This document shows positions 10,217-21,392 of a stretch of DNA of 64,000 nt, piece after piece. Numbering within the stretch: position 1 is the first letter of the stretch; each line of letters starts with the position of its first letter. The translations under genes and the position numbers were made by a program. The DNA is taken from positions 1 through 64,000 of the forward strand of contig CAMRBL010000002.1 of the NCBI GenBank assembly GCA_947040435.1. Direction: 5' to 3'. Source of the stretch: an uncultured Rikenellaceae bacterium. GTDB taxonomy: Bacteria; Bacteroidota; Bacteroidia; Bacteroidales; Rikenellaceae. The notes under the pieces were generated by a model. It was not told the DNA's origin. It worked only from the letters and a program-made list of their open reading frames with translations, and searched no databases.

Positions 10217-11536
10217 CTATCTCACCTCGTGCGAGCACTGAAACACACTATCAATATTCGCAACATCAACTAATGCCCTACACAATTTAACTAACTGGTC
10301 ATCTGTTATAATATATTGAGGCATAATATAAATTAACCTCCCGAAAGGTCGAACCCAAACACCCCTCTTCACAAACTCCTCTTGACACCTTGCCATATCT
10401 ACTGGAGAATAAGTTTCCAACACTCCGATTGCCCCCAGTACCCTAACATTCTTCACATTAGCACACTCTTTTGCCTTATCTAACTCTTCAAGCATTATTG
10501 CCTCAATCTCAGCGATCCTCGGCAGTGGCGATGACTCATCAAGCATCAAAAGAGACTCATTAGCAACGGCACAAGCCAACGGATTCGCCATAAAAGTAGG
10601 TCCATGCATTATAACCGATGGCTCTCCACTTGAAATTACATCAGCAACTTTTGCAGTAGCTAATGTAGCCGCAAAACTCATATACCCTCCAGTAATAGCT
10701 TTCCCTACGCACATAATATCTGGCACAACCCCACTCCACTCAGATGCAAACATCTTTCCAGTACGTCCAAATCCTGTAGCAATCTCATCTACAATAAGTA
10801 AAACGTCGTACCTCTTACACAACAAAGATAACTCCTTTAAGTATTGAGGATGATACATCCACATCCCTCCAGCACCTTGCACAATAGGTTCAACAATTAC
10901 AGCAGCCAACTCTTCATGATGATTCTCAAGCAAATCTATCATGGGTAAAAAATCATCACTGCACCACTCTTCACCAAACCCAATAGATGGACGTGGAACA
11001 AAATATTGAATTGGTAATCGACCACTATACAAAGAGTGCATACCTCCAACAGGGTCACAAACAGACATCGCATGCCATGTATCCCCATGGTACCCACCAC
11101 TGATTGTAGCTATTTTATTCCTACGAACTCTACCACTTGCTATTGAGTATTGAAGCGCCATTTTAATCGCAACTTCGACTGAAACAGATCCTGAGTCTGC
11201 AAAAAAGACCTTCTCAAGCCCCATAGGAGCCATTTTAATCAACTTTTTTGATAATTCAATCGCAGGCTTATGAGTAATTCCACCAAACATTACATGAGAC
11301 ATCTTATCCACCTGAGCCTTCAATGCACGATTAAGTCTCGGGTTATTATATCCATGTATCACACACCACCAAGATGACATACCATCAATCAACTCCTCTC
11401 CGCTCTCAAGTTTTAACACAGCACCACAAGCTGATTCAACAAGATAAACAGGCAGTGGCTCTTTCATCGATGTATACGGATGCCAAATATGCTCCTTATC
11501 AAATTCTAATAAATTATCTATCTCTAATGTTTTCAT
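10217..11536 (-). CDS. bioA: Adenosylmethionine-8-amino-7-oxononanoate aminotransferase
   Basis: HIWHPYTSM N-terminus, ADSGSVSVEVAIKMALQY, DEIATGFGRTG. Confidence 0.96.
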   Translation of the reverse strand: MKTLEIDNLLEFDKEHIWHPYTSMKEPLPVYLVESACGAVLKLESGEELIDGMSSWWCVIHGYNNPRLNRALKAQVDKMSHVMFGGITHKPAIELSKKLIKMAPMGLEKVFFADSGSVSVEVAIKMALQYSIASGRVRRNKIATISGGYHGDTWHAMSVCDPVGGMHSLYSGRLPIQYFVPRPSIGFGEEWCSDDFLPMIDLLENHHEELAAVIVEPIVQGAGGMWMYHPQYLKELSLLCKRYDVLLIVDEIATGFGRTGKMFASEWSGVVPDIMCVGKAITGGYMSFAATLATAKVADVISSGEPSVIMHGPTFMANPLACAVANESLLMLDESSPLPRIAEIEAIMLEELDKAKECANVKNVRVLGAIGVLETYSPVDMARCQEEFVKRGVWVRPFGRLIYIMPQYIITDDQLVKLCRALVDVANIDSVFQCSHEVR

Positions 11537-11975
11537 TTTCATCATTAATTTAATCTTGCAAATATACTGCATAAGAGTTAAAAACTATGTAAATTTTGAA
11601 TTTTATTCTAATGAACCAAATTCAAATTATGGAACTCAATAAATTCAATATATTATATACAGTAACACCTATATATGAAATATAAAAAAGATTCACGTCT
11701 AAGCTAAATAGTGACAATATCCCCCTTTTAACGGTAAGATACATGAGTTATAAAATACTACAAATATTTTTATGAAACACATCAAAATGTACTATTCAAT
11801 ACAATATTGCAGGAATATTTCAATAAATATAGAGCATAGTTACTATATTTATATTAAATATAGTAATTACATGTATGAATTATAATAATTAATTGTACAT
11901 TTACAATGTATTAACTACTAAGAATAATATTACATCAAATATAACACATATATCTATTAATTTTTTAGTTGAATT

Positions 11976-12875
11976 ATGAACAAAAAAATTGACACTAGCA
12001 CCAGACAACCAATGATTATTAAGTATAATCAAGTTGTGAATAATGGCATAAGATTACAGATTATGTCTAAATATTGCATTGGATATGTAATGAAAGGTAC
12101 TAAATACATATACCATAATAACCAAAGGAAAATTGTGAAAAAAGGTGAGGTTTTTTACCTTAGCGCAGGTCAACACTATTTAGAAAATGTATCAGAATGT
12201 GATAGTGAATTTGAAGAGGTGTTATTTTTATACTCTCCTGAGCAGTTAAATAAAATACTTAACGACCTAAGCCTAACCTTTAAGCTAAAAATCGAAAACA
12301 ATCACTTGTGTGATGTATGCTCAGATGCAAATTATGTAATCTGTAGTAGCTGGAGTAATTTATCTGTTTTCTTTCACTCGGTAAATCAATATATTAAGGA
12401 TAATATATTTAATACTGACTACACTGGTGAGATATTAAAAATGACAGAACTAATATACTTAATTATACTAAACAATCAATGCTGCATAAAAAGTAAAATA
12501 CTAAACAACAACGACATATACAAAGTGAACTTTGAACAAATTATTCAAAATAATATTTTTAATAATATATCTATTGACGAGTTAGCTAGTATGTGCAACA
12601 AAAGTTTAACAACATTCAAAAAAGAGTTTAAATTATACTTTCATGAATCACCTCACAAGTGGTTTATAAATCAGAGGTTAGAACACACTAGACTACTGCT
12701 AATATCTACAAAGAAATCTATCTCCGAGATTAGTAATGAGTGTAATTTCACAAATACATCTCACTTTATTAAGTTGTTTAAAAAACAATATTTAATGACT
12801 CCCGCACAATTTAGAACAAAAAATATAGCGATCAATATGAATCAAGGGCAAATTATAGCTGAAAATTATATTTAA
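11976..12875 (+). CDS. AraC-family transcriptional regulator
   Basis: C-terminal double HTH: ISIDELASMCNKSLTTFKKEFK...ISEISNECNFTNTSHFIKLFKKQYLMTPAQFR. Confidence 0.9.
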   Translation: MNKKIDTSTRQPMIIKYNQVVNNGIRLQIMSKYCIGYVMKGTKYIYHNNQRKIVKKGEVFYLSAGQHYLENVSECDSEFEEVLFLYSPEQLNKILNDLSLTFKLKIENNHLCDVCSDANYVICSSWSNLSVFFHSVNQYIKDNIFNTDYTGEILKMTELIYLIILNNQCCIKSKILNNNDIYKVNFEQIIQNNIFNNISIDELASMCNKSLTTFKKEFKLYFHESPHKWFINQRLEHTRLLLISTKKSISEISNECNFTNTSHFIKLFKKQYLMTPAQFRTKNIAINMNQGQIIAENYI

Positions 12876-12876
12876 T

Positions 12877-12903
12877 GTACCCCTATACTTGAGCTAGGGG
12901 TAC
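12877..12903. terminator. Stem-loop GTACCCCTA-N9-TAGGGGTAC between convergent araC-like and aldo/keto reductase genes
   Basis: 9-bp perfect stem; weak T-tract. Confidence 0.5.
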
Positions 12904-12928
12904 TTATGGAGTAGCGATAAAGAGACTA

Positions 12929-13882
12929 TTACTTTGTTAAATCGTCAATCAACCTTAATTCTTCATCTGTAAATATGAAATTATCTAACGCTCCAACACT
13001 ACCTTTTAACTGTTCAAGAGAACTTGCACCAGTAAGTATTGTTGACACTCTTTCATCACTCAAAATCCATGACAAAGACATTTGAGCCAATGTTTGACCC
13101 CTACTCTCAGCAACTTTATTTAACTTATTAACAATATCAAAATTAGCTCTAACCTCATCTACTTTTAAAAAACCACTCTCTTTTGCAGCCCTAGAATTAA
13201 TAGGTATTGATGTTAAGTACCTATCCGTAAGTTGACCTTGAGCAAGAACCGAAAATGGAATAGTACCAACTCCTAACGCAGCATTCTGTTCAAGGATACC
13301 TCTCTTATCTATATCTCGATTTAGTAGAGAGTATCGCTCTTGATTTACAACACATGGTGTTCCGAGTCTCTGTAAAATTGAATACGCCTCAAAAGCTTTT
13401 TCAACAGGATACTTTGAGAGTCCAACATAGAGAGCCCTACCACTTCTAACGATATAGTCCAAAGCACTCATACTCTCCTCTAACGGAGTATTAGGATCAT
13501 AACGATGTGAATAAAAAATATCAAAATAATCTATACCTACACGTTTCAAACTCTGATCACAACCTGAAATTAAACTCTTCCTAGAGCTAAAATCCATATA
13601 TGGACTCTCACTCATTGGGTGTCCCGCTTTAGAGGATATAAGCATCTCATCTCTATGTGTAGATAGAGATTTACGCAATACTTTACCGAAATTTATCTCC
13701 GCACTGCCAACAGGAGGTCCATATACATTTGCCAAATCAAAATGGACAATCTCCATATCAAATGCACCACATATAATTTTGTCAGCATTAGATAGATCAT
13801 CAAACTCCCCAAAATTATGCCATAGCCCAAGAGATAAAACGGGTACTTTCAATCCACTGCGACCTAAATGCCTATATATCAT
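12929..13882 (-). CDS. Aldo/keto reductase (YghZ / Kv-beta-like)
   Basis: MIYRHLGRSGLKVPVLSLGLW, DYFDIFYSHRYDPNTPLEE. Confidence 0.92.
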   Translation of the reverse strand: MIYRHLGRSGLKVPVLSLGLWHNFGEFDDLSNADKIICGAFDMEIVHFDLANVYGPPVGSAEINFGKVLRKSLSTHRDEMLISSKAGHPMSESPYMDFSSRKSLISGCDQSLKRVGIDYFDIFYSHRYDPNTPLEESMSALDYIVRSGRALYVGLSKYPVEKAFEAYSILQRLGTPCVVNQERYSLLNRDIDKRGILEQNAALGVGTIPFSVLAQGQLTDRYLTSIPINSRAAKESGFLKVDEVRANFDIVNKLNKVAESRGQTLAQMSLSWILSDERVSTILTGASSLEQLKGSVGALDNFIFTDEELRLIDDLTK

Positions 13883-14014
13883 ATCTACAATATTTTTTTA
13901 TAATAATATTTAATTTAATATCACTCTCCTATATGAACAGCATGCAATAATCGTAGATGAGTAACTCGAACAACCAGCATAATAATTAAATTAACTTACT
14001 GCGATCAATCTTCA

Positions 14015-14941
14015 TTACGATTTAAGCATAGCCTCAATTGACCTTATCGCATCTTTCGCAATCTGACTATCAACGTGAACTTGAGGCGAAAGTGTAAGTA
14101 GTGAGTTGCGAATCTTATCAAGTGTCACAAGCTTCATATAGGCACAATCATTGCAACCACAAGTTGAATCCAATGGTGGTGCAGGAATAAAACTCTTTAA
14201 TGGACTTTGTAGCCTAAGTTTATGAAGGATTCCAGACTCTGTAACAACAATAAACTCATCATCCAAACTATCCTTGCAGTACTCTAAAATAGCGGCTGTG
14301 CTACCGATAAAATCAGCTATCTCCAGGATGTATGCTCGACACTCTGGGTGGGCTACAATCTTAGCCGCAGGATGTACTTTTTTAAGCTCTAATATTTTTT
14401 CTATTGAAAACTCCTCATGAACAGAGCATGCTCCATCCCAAAGAACCATGTTTTCGCGCCCTGTAATCGATTTAATGTACCCGCCCAAGTTACGGTCAGG
14501 TGCAAATATAATAGGCTGCTCTACGGGGATATTTTCAACTATCCTTAATGCATTGGATGATGTACAACAAATATCCGTTAAAGCCTTTACATCTGCCGAC
14601 GTATTAACATAGCTTATCACGAGGTGATTAGGGTGTAATCTCTTAAACTCTTTAAACTCCTTAGCAGAGCATGAGTCAGCTAGCGAACAACCCGCTTCGG
14701 GGTCAGGAATCAAAACAATTTTTTCTGGTGATAATATCTTAGCTGTCTCCGCCATAAAATGAACTCCAGCAAATAGAATTACATCAGCATTGGTTTGAGC
14801 TGCTTGTTGAGCTAGAGCTAATGAGTCTCCAACAAAATCCGCAATATCTTGCACTTCAGGTCTTGTATAGTAGTGAGCAAGTATAACTGCGTTTCGCTCT
14901 TTTTTTAGGGTGTTTATCTCTTTTATTATATTTTTAGTCAT
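14015..14941 (-). CDS. nadA: Quinolinate synthase
   Basis: VILAHYYTRPEVQDIADFVGDSL, CGCNDCAYMKL. Confidence 0.97.
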   Translation of the reverse strand: MTKNIIKEINTLKKERNAVILAHYYTRPEVQDIADFVGDSLALAQQAAQTNADVILFAGVHFMAETAKILSPEKIVLIPDPEAGCSLADSCSAKEFKEFKRLHPNHLVISYVNTSADVKALTDICCTSSNALRIVENIPVEQPIIFAPDRNLGGYIKSITGRENMVLWDGACSVHEEFSIEKILELKKVHPAAKIVAHPECRAYILEIADFIGSTAAILEYCKDSLDDEFIVVTESGILHKLRLQSPLKSFIPAPPLDSTCGCNDCAYMKLVTLDKIRNSLLTLSPQVHVDSQIAKDAIRSIEAMLKS

Positions 14942-14960
14942 CTTATTTTTTAGTTTTGTG

Positions 14961-14990
14961 GAACTGCCCTACTCGAGTGAAGGGCAGTTC
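14961..14990. repeat. Palindromic intergenic element GAACTGCCCT-ACTCGAGTGA-AGGGCAGTTC
   Basis: 10-bp perfect stem; shares TGCCCTACTCGRGTG with the hairpin at 31743. Confidence 0.7.
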
Positions 14991-15430
14991 TATCAAACGT
15001 TCATTATCGATACAATTGTATCATTATCATACTATATACTATCTTTTTTTATTTTCTTTTATATAATATATAATTTAAATAATAAGAATAATAAGTGATG
15101 TTAATAGTGTTAACATCATAGATTGAAATGTAGTTGTTATACGTTATTGTTAAATTACTAATATATTTAGAAAGACCTTAATTGTTACGTATTAGGATAG
15201 TATATAATGTTATCAACATATGTTAATATAAAGTATAACATATTAACATACCCTAATCTATTAACATTGCCTCCTTATAGTGTTGCAACATCTTGACAAT
15301 AACAATTAATAAAATTTATTAGTATTTTTAAATTATCTGTATATACAAGTGTATCATGCTTGTAAGCAACACATTTAGGTTAAAAGTTATTTTTATTTAT
15401 TTACATAACAGTTAACTAGTGTTAGCGATT

Positions 15431-16486
15431 TTACTTCAACTTGTTAACAACTTTCTTTACAATATCTGAATAACTATTATTGATTGTTGAAATCATTAAA
15501 GAGCCTGGTTTTCCACTCTCTCCACCCTCCATAACTCCCATAGTAATAGGTATTTGACCAAGTAGATCAAGGTTTGACTCTTTGGCCAATTTAGCTGCGC
15601 CATCTTTTCCAAAGATATAGTACCTATTGTTAGGCAGCTCCTCTGGTGTAAACCACGCCATGTTCTCTACGATTCCTAGTATTGGGACATCGATTTTAGG
15701 AGAATTAAACATTTTAATCCCTCTAATTGCATCTGCAATAGCCACCTGTTGTGGAGTACTAACAATTATTGCGCCATTTAATTGTAGCTCTTGAAGTATC
15801 CCTAGATGTATATCTCCCGTACCTGGAGGAAGATCTATTAACAAATAGTCTAACTCACCCCATTGAGTCTGGTGTATAAGTTGTTTTAGTGCATTTGTAG
15901 CCATCGGACCTCTCCATATTAGTGCATCGTCGCTATTGATGAAAAAAGCTATTGACATAACTTTAACACCATGCGCCTCTGCGGGAACGATCAACTCTAC
16001 GCTATCAACAACCTCTACACCTGGTTTGTAATCTTCGACACCAAACATTTTAGCTTGTGATGGTCCATATATATCGGCATCTAATACACCAACAGCATAA
16101 CCCATCTTTGCCATTGTTACAGCTAGGTTAGATGTGACGGTAGATTTTCCTACCCCACCCTTTCCAGATGCAACGGCTATGATCTGAGCAATCTTCTTAG
16201 TATCTGTTTTTTGCTCTTTAGGCTCCTCTTTTTTTGGGGCAGCCTCTTTGATGACGAAAAATAGATTTCCAGCTAGCTCTGTATATCTGCTAGTTAGTAG
16301 CTCTTTTGCCTGTTTCTTGATTGAGTTGGTAAAGGGATCTCTACTTTTTGGGAAGTTCAATGTAATTGTAACCCTCTCCTCTTTAATCTCAATAGTTTCA
16401 ATAATACCATTAGATAGTATGTCACTACCTAATTCAGGGTGAATCACCTCTTTTAAAACTTCTTGAATTTGTTTTTTATCTGCCAT
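15431..16486 (-). CDS. mrp: Mrp/NBP35-family P-loop ATPase (Fe-S carrier)
   Basis: IAVASGKGGVGKSTVTSNLAV, DLPPGTGDIHL. Confidence 0.96.
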   Translation of the reverse strand: MADKKQIQEVLKEVIHPELGSDILSNGIIETIEIKEERVTITLNFPKSRDPFTNSIKKQAKELLTSRYTELAGNLFFVIKEAAPKKEEPKEQKTDTKKIAQIIAVASGKGGVGKSTVTSNLAVTMAKMGYAVGVLDADIYGPSQAKMFGVEDYKPGVEVVDSVELIVPAEAHGVKVMSIAFFINSDDALIWRGPMATNALKQLIHQTQWGELDYLLIDLPPGTGDIHLGILQELQLNGAIIVSTPQQVAIADAIRGIKMFNSPKIDVPILGIVENMAWFTPEELPNNRYYIFGKDGAAKLAKESNLDLLGQIPITMGVMEGGESGKPGSLMISTINNSYSDIVKKVVNKLK

Positions 16487-16733
16487 GAAATACGTCTCTA
16501 ATTATGTAACGCAAAGTTACTATTTTATATTTAATAATTTAAACATAAATTGTTAATTATATGTTTAAAGTATCTTTATAATCTATTGATTAAAATGCAT
16601 AATTACTCTAATATGTGGTTTTAATACCATATAATTATAGTATATTTGTGATGAATAATTGTTGACAACATAGTAACTCTAAATGTTAACAATGTTAATA
16701 ATACAGATTTTGTAAATTTAAAATAGTTTAAAT

Positions 16734-18554
16734 ATGAGTTTTTTTAAGACATTCCTTGCGGCTTTACTAGCTTTCATCGTTGTAAATGTTCTATTATTCG
16801 TCTTCTCGATTCTGTTCATTGCAGGTGTAGCTACTATGTTCGAGCAGAGTCCTACTCCAGTGAAGAGTAATTCTGTATTGTTAGTAAACTTTGAAAATGG
16901 AGTTGTTGAGACAGCTGCATCTCCTATCAATTCAATAGATTTTTCATCTATGAAGATTATATCTTCAACGACACTATATAGTGCTGTAACATCTATATAT
17001 AGTGCTGCTGCGGATGAGAAAATTAAAGGTATATACATCAATCTAAATGGCAATGCAAGTATTGCAATAGCAGAAGAGATCAGGTGTGCCATAGAGACAT
17101 TTAAAGAGAGTGGTAAATTTGTAATTGCATACTCTGACTACTACTCACAGTTGGGGTACTACTTCAGTTCTGTTGCAGATAAGATATATGTCAATCCAGA
17201 GGGTTCTGTGGAGTGGAGTGGAGTCTCGTCAAGCGTTATGTTCTATAAGGGGTTGTTGGATAAGTTAGGAGTCAAAGCCGAGGTGATACGCCACGGAACA
17301 TTTAAAGCTGCTGTTGAGCCATTTATTATGAATTCGATGAGTCCTGAGAATAGACTTCAAAATCAGAAGATAGTAAATAGTGTGTGGGGAACTATACTTG
17401 GAGAGGTCTCTCGAAGTAGGTGTATAGACTCTTTGGTTCTATCTAATTATGCTACTGACTTGGCTATATCTAGCGCAGCGGATGCATATAAGTATGGGCT
17501 GGTTGATGGGTTGGCATACGAGGATCAAGTCATGAAAATTATTAATCGTAGTGTGGCTCGTGACTCTATTACCGATGACGAGTTTAAGGCTGAGGTTGAC
17601 TCAATATTACTAGACAAGGGGGATGATAGTGAGTTTAAGTTGAATTTAGTATCACTTAATAACTACTCTGGTTCTGTTGTTAATAAGAATATATTGTCAA
17701 AGAATAAAGTTGCAATTATTTATGCCAATGGTGAGATTGTTGATGGTTCAGGAGAAGAGGGGCAAGTAGGTAGTTCAACTCTGACAAAGAAGTTGCGTGC
17801 AGCGAGAGAGGATGATAAAGTTAAATCTGTTGTACTACGTGTTAACTCTCCAGGTGGAAGTGCCTTAGCTTCTGAGGTTATGTGGAGAGAGGTAGAACTA
17901 CTGAGAGCTAAGAAGCCAGTTGTTATCTCTATGGGTGCTGTTGCAGCATCTGGAGGTTATTATATATCTGCTCCAGGAGATATGATTCTTGCGGATAAAT
18001 TTACACTTACTGGTTCTATTGGTGTATTTGGTCTATTGATGAATGTAGAGGAGGGTATGAGAGATAAGTTGGGTATTACTGTTGATATTGTTAATACTAA
18101 CCCTTCAGCATCTATGGGAACTCCATTTAGAGCGTTGACAAATAAGGAGCGAGATTTCCTTCAAGGTAGTGTTGAGAGAGTTTATACTACTTTTGTAAAT
18201 CGTGTATCTGCTGGTCGTAACTTATCATTTGAAGATGTTGATAAGATTGGACAAGGTCGTGTATGGTCTGGTGTAGATGCATTGAAAGTTGGACTAATTG
18301 ATAATCATGGTGGACTAATTGACGCAATAACTATCGCGGCAGATAAGGCTGGAGTATCTTCGGACTATAAAGTAATCGAGATGACTGATATTGATGATAG
18401 TTTACTATTACTATTAAATTCACTTAATAGTGTAAAGGCTAACATGATTAAGAGTGAACTGGGAGATATGTATGAGCATATTACTTCTGTAAAAACGATG
18501 CTTAAGAGTACGGGTGTACAAGCAAGAATGCCGTATACAATGACTATTGAGTAG
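16734..18554 (+). CDS. sppA: Signal peptide peptidase SppA, 67K type
   Basis: RVNSPGGSALASEVMWREV, AASGGYYISAPGD, LTGSIGVFG. Confidence 0.95.
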   Translation: MSFFKTFLAALLAFIVVNVLLFVFSILFIAGVATMFEQSPTPVKSNSVLLVNFENGVVETAASPINSIDFSSMKIISSTTLYSAVTSIYSAAADEKIKGIYINLNGNASIAIAEEIRCAIETFKESGKFVIAYSDYYSQLGYYFSSVADKIYVNPEGSVEWSGVSSSVMFYKGLLDKLGVKAEVIRHGTFKAAVEPFIMNSMSPENRLQNQKIVNSVWGTILGEVSRSRCIDSLVLSNYATDLAISSAADAYKYGLVDGLAYEDQVMKIINRSVARDSITDDEFKAEVDSILLDKGDDSEFKLNLVSLNNYSGSVVNKNILSKNKVAIIYANGEIVDGSGEEGQVGSSTLTKKLRAAREDDKVKSVVLRVNSPGGSALASEVMWREVELLRAKKPVVISMGAVAASGGYYISAPGDMILADKFTLTGSIGVFGLLMNVEEGMRDKLGITVDIVNTNPSASMGTPFRALTNKERDFLQGSVERVYTTFVNRVSAGRNLSFEDVDKIGQGRVWSGVDALKVGLIDNHGGLIDAITIAADKAGVSSDYKVIEMTDIDDSLLLLLNSLNSVKANMIKSELGDMYEHITSVKTMLKSTGVQARMPYTMTIE

Positions 18555-18607
18555 ACATTATATGGTCTATATAAGCTGCCTAGTATGGTAGTTGTGAATA
18601 AGATTAA

Positions 18608-18658
18608 ATATAAAGAGGAAGTTTTCAACAAATTTTGTTGAAAACTTCCTCTTTATAT
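18608..18658. terminator. Bidirectional terminator, 25-bp perfect inverted repeat, carrying the repeat-family word GAAGTTTTCAA
   Basis: ATATAAAGAGGAAGTTTTCAACAAA-T-TTTGTTGAAAACTTCCTCTTTATAT between convergent sppA and gltA. Confidence 0.88.
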
Positions 18659-18677
18659 AAATATACTATGATTTATA

Positions 18678-20033
18678 TTATCTCTCTGTTAGAGGGATAA
18701 ATCTTTTTAGTGGAGCGATGTTTTTGTATGCAGGACGAATGATTCGTTTGCTATTGAAGTTAAGCTCCTCAATACGGTGTGCTGTCCATCCAGTGATACG
18801 GCTCATTGCAAACAATGGAGTAAATACCTCTTCGGGAAGACCAATCATCTCATATACAAATCCAGAGTAGAAATCGACATTTGCACATACAAGCTTATTA
18901 ACATCGTTACCTTTAAATTTCATAAAAGTTTCGACAGCTCTAACTTCCAGTGTCTCAAGGAATGCAAACTCTTTTTCACGACCCTTCTCTTTTGCAAGAT
19001 CACGAGCCATATCTTTTATAAGAAGAGCTCTTGGGTCAGATACAGTGTAGATAGCGTGACCAATACCGTAGATAAGTCCAGTACGATTATACGCCTCTTT
19101 ACGTAACATCTTAAATAGATAAGCATCTATCTCCTCAATGTTAGTCCAGTCTGCAATATTCTCTTTTAAGTGGTCAAACATCTTTATCACAGCAAGGTTT
19201 GCTCCTCCGTGTAGAGGTCCTTTTAATGATCCAATAGCCGCAGCAATTGAAGAGTATGTATCTGTTCCAGATGAACTCGTAACCCTAACTGTAAATGTAG
19301 AGTTGTTACCACCACCATGCTCTGCATGTAGGATAAGCGACAAGTCAAGTATTTTAGCCTCTAGCTCTGTGAACTCACCTTTCAACATATATAGGAAGTT
19401 CTCTGCAATAGATAGATTCTCTTTTGGGTGTCTGATGTGTAGAGAGAGACCCATAGAGCTGTGACGCATGATGTTGTATGCATACGCTATGATTGTAGGG
19501 AAAATAGCTATAAGTTCGATAGACTGTCTCATCAAATTATCTTGAGAGGTGTTGTCTGGATCGTTATCAAAAGTGTACATCTCTAACACACTACGAGATA
19601 GTATATTCATGATGTTTGTTCCCTCTAGATCTAAGATGTTCATCTTAGTTTTCTGCTCTAGAGCCATCCCACTATATAGTACATTTTTAAATGACTCAAG
19701 TTCATTTTCACTTGGAAGGTAACCAGATAGAAGTAAGAATGCAGTCTCTTCAAATCCAAAGCGTTTCTCTGCTTGTACACCAACTACGAGATCTTCAACG
19801 TTGATACCTCGATATAGAAGTTGTCCGGGGATAGCCTTTAGACCTCCATTGTCAGGCAAGCGGTCGTATCCTACAACATCACCAATTGTTGTAAGTCCAA
19901 CAAGTACTCCTGAGTGGTCTTCATTTCTAAGACCTCTTTTAACATTAAATTTTACAAATAGTTTCGGATCAATATAACTTGTTGTCTTTATTGATTCCGA
20001 TAACTTGTAGATAACATATTCATCTCTCATCAT
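18678..20033 (-). CDS. gltA: Citrate synthase (large ~450-aa type)
   Basis: LHAEHGGGNNSTFTVRV, GSLKGPLHGGANLAV, GIGHAIY. Confidence 0.95.
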   Translation of the reverse strand: MMRDEYVIYKLSESIKTTSYIDPKLFVKFNVKRGLRNEDHSGVLVGLTTIGDVVGYDRLPDNGGLKAIPGQLLYRGINVEDLVVGVQAEKRFGFEETAFLLLSGYLPSENELESFKNVLYSGMALEQKTKMNILDLEGTNIMNILSRSVLEMYTFDNDPDNTSQDNLMRQSIELIAIFPTIIAYAYNIMRHSSMGLSLHIRHPKENLSIAENFLYMLKGEFTELEAKILDLSLILHAEHGGGNNSTFTVRVTSSSGTDTYSSIAAAIGSLKGPLHGGANLAVIKMFDHLKENIADWTNIEEIDAYLFKMLRKEAYNRTGLIYGIGHAIYTVSDPRALLIKDMARDLAKEKGREKEFAFLETLEVRAVETFMKFKGNDVNKLVCANVDFYSGFVYEMIGLPEEVFTPLFAMSRITGWTAHRIEELNFNSKRIIRPAYKNIAPLKRFIPLTER

Positions 20034-20098
20034 ATTATTCTTATTTTAAATTATTATACTTTTTTTTGTGTAAGTATTAGTTTTGCAAACTAATACTT

Positions 20099-21358
20099 TT
20101 AGAGTAACTCTACAACTTCATCAGCAAATTGTGATGTTGTAAGAGTTGTTGATCCATCTATAAATCTTGCAAGATCATGCGTTGCCCTACCTCTTTCAAA
20201 CATACGTTCTAAGGCTACGGTAATAGAGTTTGCTGCCTCTTTCCACCCCATGTACTCTAGCATCATTGTTGCTGATAGAAGTAATGAACATGGATTAACA
20301 CAGTTTTCTCCAGCAATATCGGGTGCAGTTCCATGCGTTGCCTCAAATATTGCGTGACCACTCATGTAGTTAATATTTGCCCCTGGTGCGATTCCAATGC
20401 CACCTACCATTGCAGCTAATTGGTCAGATATGTAGTCACCGTTTAGGTTAAGAGTCGCAATTACAGAGTAGCTCTCTGGCGTAAGTAGAGTGTTTTGTAG
20501 GAATGCATCTGCGATGCAGTCATCTACGTATACCTTTCCCTCGCTTTTTGCTCTACTTAGTGTTGCGTTTGCAGCATCTACGCCCTCTGCACTCTTTATT
20601 GCTTCGTATTGATTACGTGTGAATGTACTATCTGCAAACTCAGTTTCAGCTAATTCATAGCCCCAGTTCTTGAATCCCCCCTCAGTAAACTTCATAATAT
20701 TACCCTTATGAACAATTGTTAATTTGGGTAGTTTATTCTCTATTGCATACTCAATTGCGGCTTTAATCAATCTCTTCGAACCCTCTTCAGATACAGGTTT
20801 AACTCCGAAAGATGAAGTCTCTGGGAATCTAACTTTAGTTACTCCCATCTGATTTGCTAGTATATCCATAAACTTCTTAGCCTCTGGAGTTCCAGCATAC
20901 CACTCTATCCCTGCATATATATCCTCTGTATTCTCTCTAAAGATGTGCATATCTACCTTCTGAGGCTCTTTTATTGGAGACTCTACACCACGAAACCATC
21001 TCACTGGACGTAGACATACGTATAGATCTAACTCTTGTCTTAGAGCAACATTAAGTGAGCGAATACCTCCACCAACTGGAGTTGTTAATGGACCTTTAAT
21101 ACCTACTAAGTACTCTTTGAATGCATCAAGTGTCTCATTTGGCAACCAACTTTGTGTAGCATTAAATGACTTTTCACCAGCTAATACCTCTAGCCACTCA
21201 ATCTTTCGACTACCTTTGTATGCGTTATCAACAGCTTTGTTAATAACTTTTTGAGTTGCTGCTGTTATCTCTACACCTACTCCATCTCCTTCAATAAATG
21301 GAATCGTAGGGTTGTTTGGAACTACTAGACGTCCCTCTTCTATCTTAATTTTTGACAT
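20099..21358 (-). CDS. icd: Isocitrate dehydrogenase (NADP-type)
   Basis: [26 protein letters not shown]-like segment ([14 protein letters not shown]), [11 protein letters not shown]; likely start MSKIKIEEG within ORF 20099..21436. Confidence 0.93.
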   Translation of the reverse strand: MSKIKIEEGRLVVPNNPTIPFIEGDGVGVEITAATQKVINKAVDNAYKGSRKIEWLEVLAGEKSFNATQSWLPNETLDAFKEYLVGIKGPLTTPVGGGIRSLNVALRQELDLYVCLRPVRWFRGVESPIKEPQKVDMHIFRENTEDIYAGIEWYAGTPEAKKFMDILANQMGVTKVRFPETSSFGVKPVSEEGSKRLIKAAIEYAIENKLPKLTIVHKGNIMKFTEGGFKNWGYELAETEFADSTFTRNQYEAIKSAEGVDAANATLSRAKSEGKVYVDDCIADAFLQNTLLTPESYSVIATLNLNGDYISDQLAAMVGGIGIAPGANINYMSGHAIFEATHGTAPDIAGENCVNPCSLLLSATMMLEYMGWKEAANSITVALERMFERGRATHDLARFIDGSTTLTTSQFADEVVELL

Positions 21359-21392
21359 GTATTTTAAATTTAATTTTGCAAAGAAAATAATC

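Noticed and set aside
13998-14005. TGCGATCA word after nadA as a further repeat copy
   Set aside because: Only the 8-mer is shared; no surrounding module detectable.
14910-15098. 62-aa hydrophobic plus-strand ORF
   Set aside because: Starts antisense to nadA, runs across a repeat hairpin and AT-rich DNA; hydrophobicity follows from T-rich composition.
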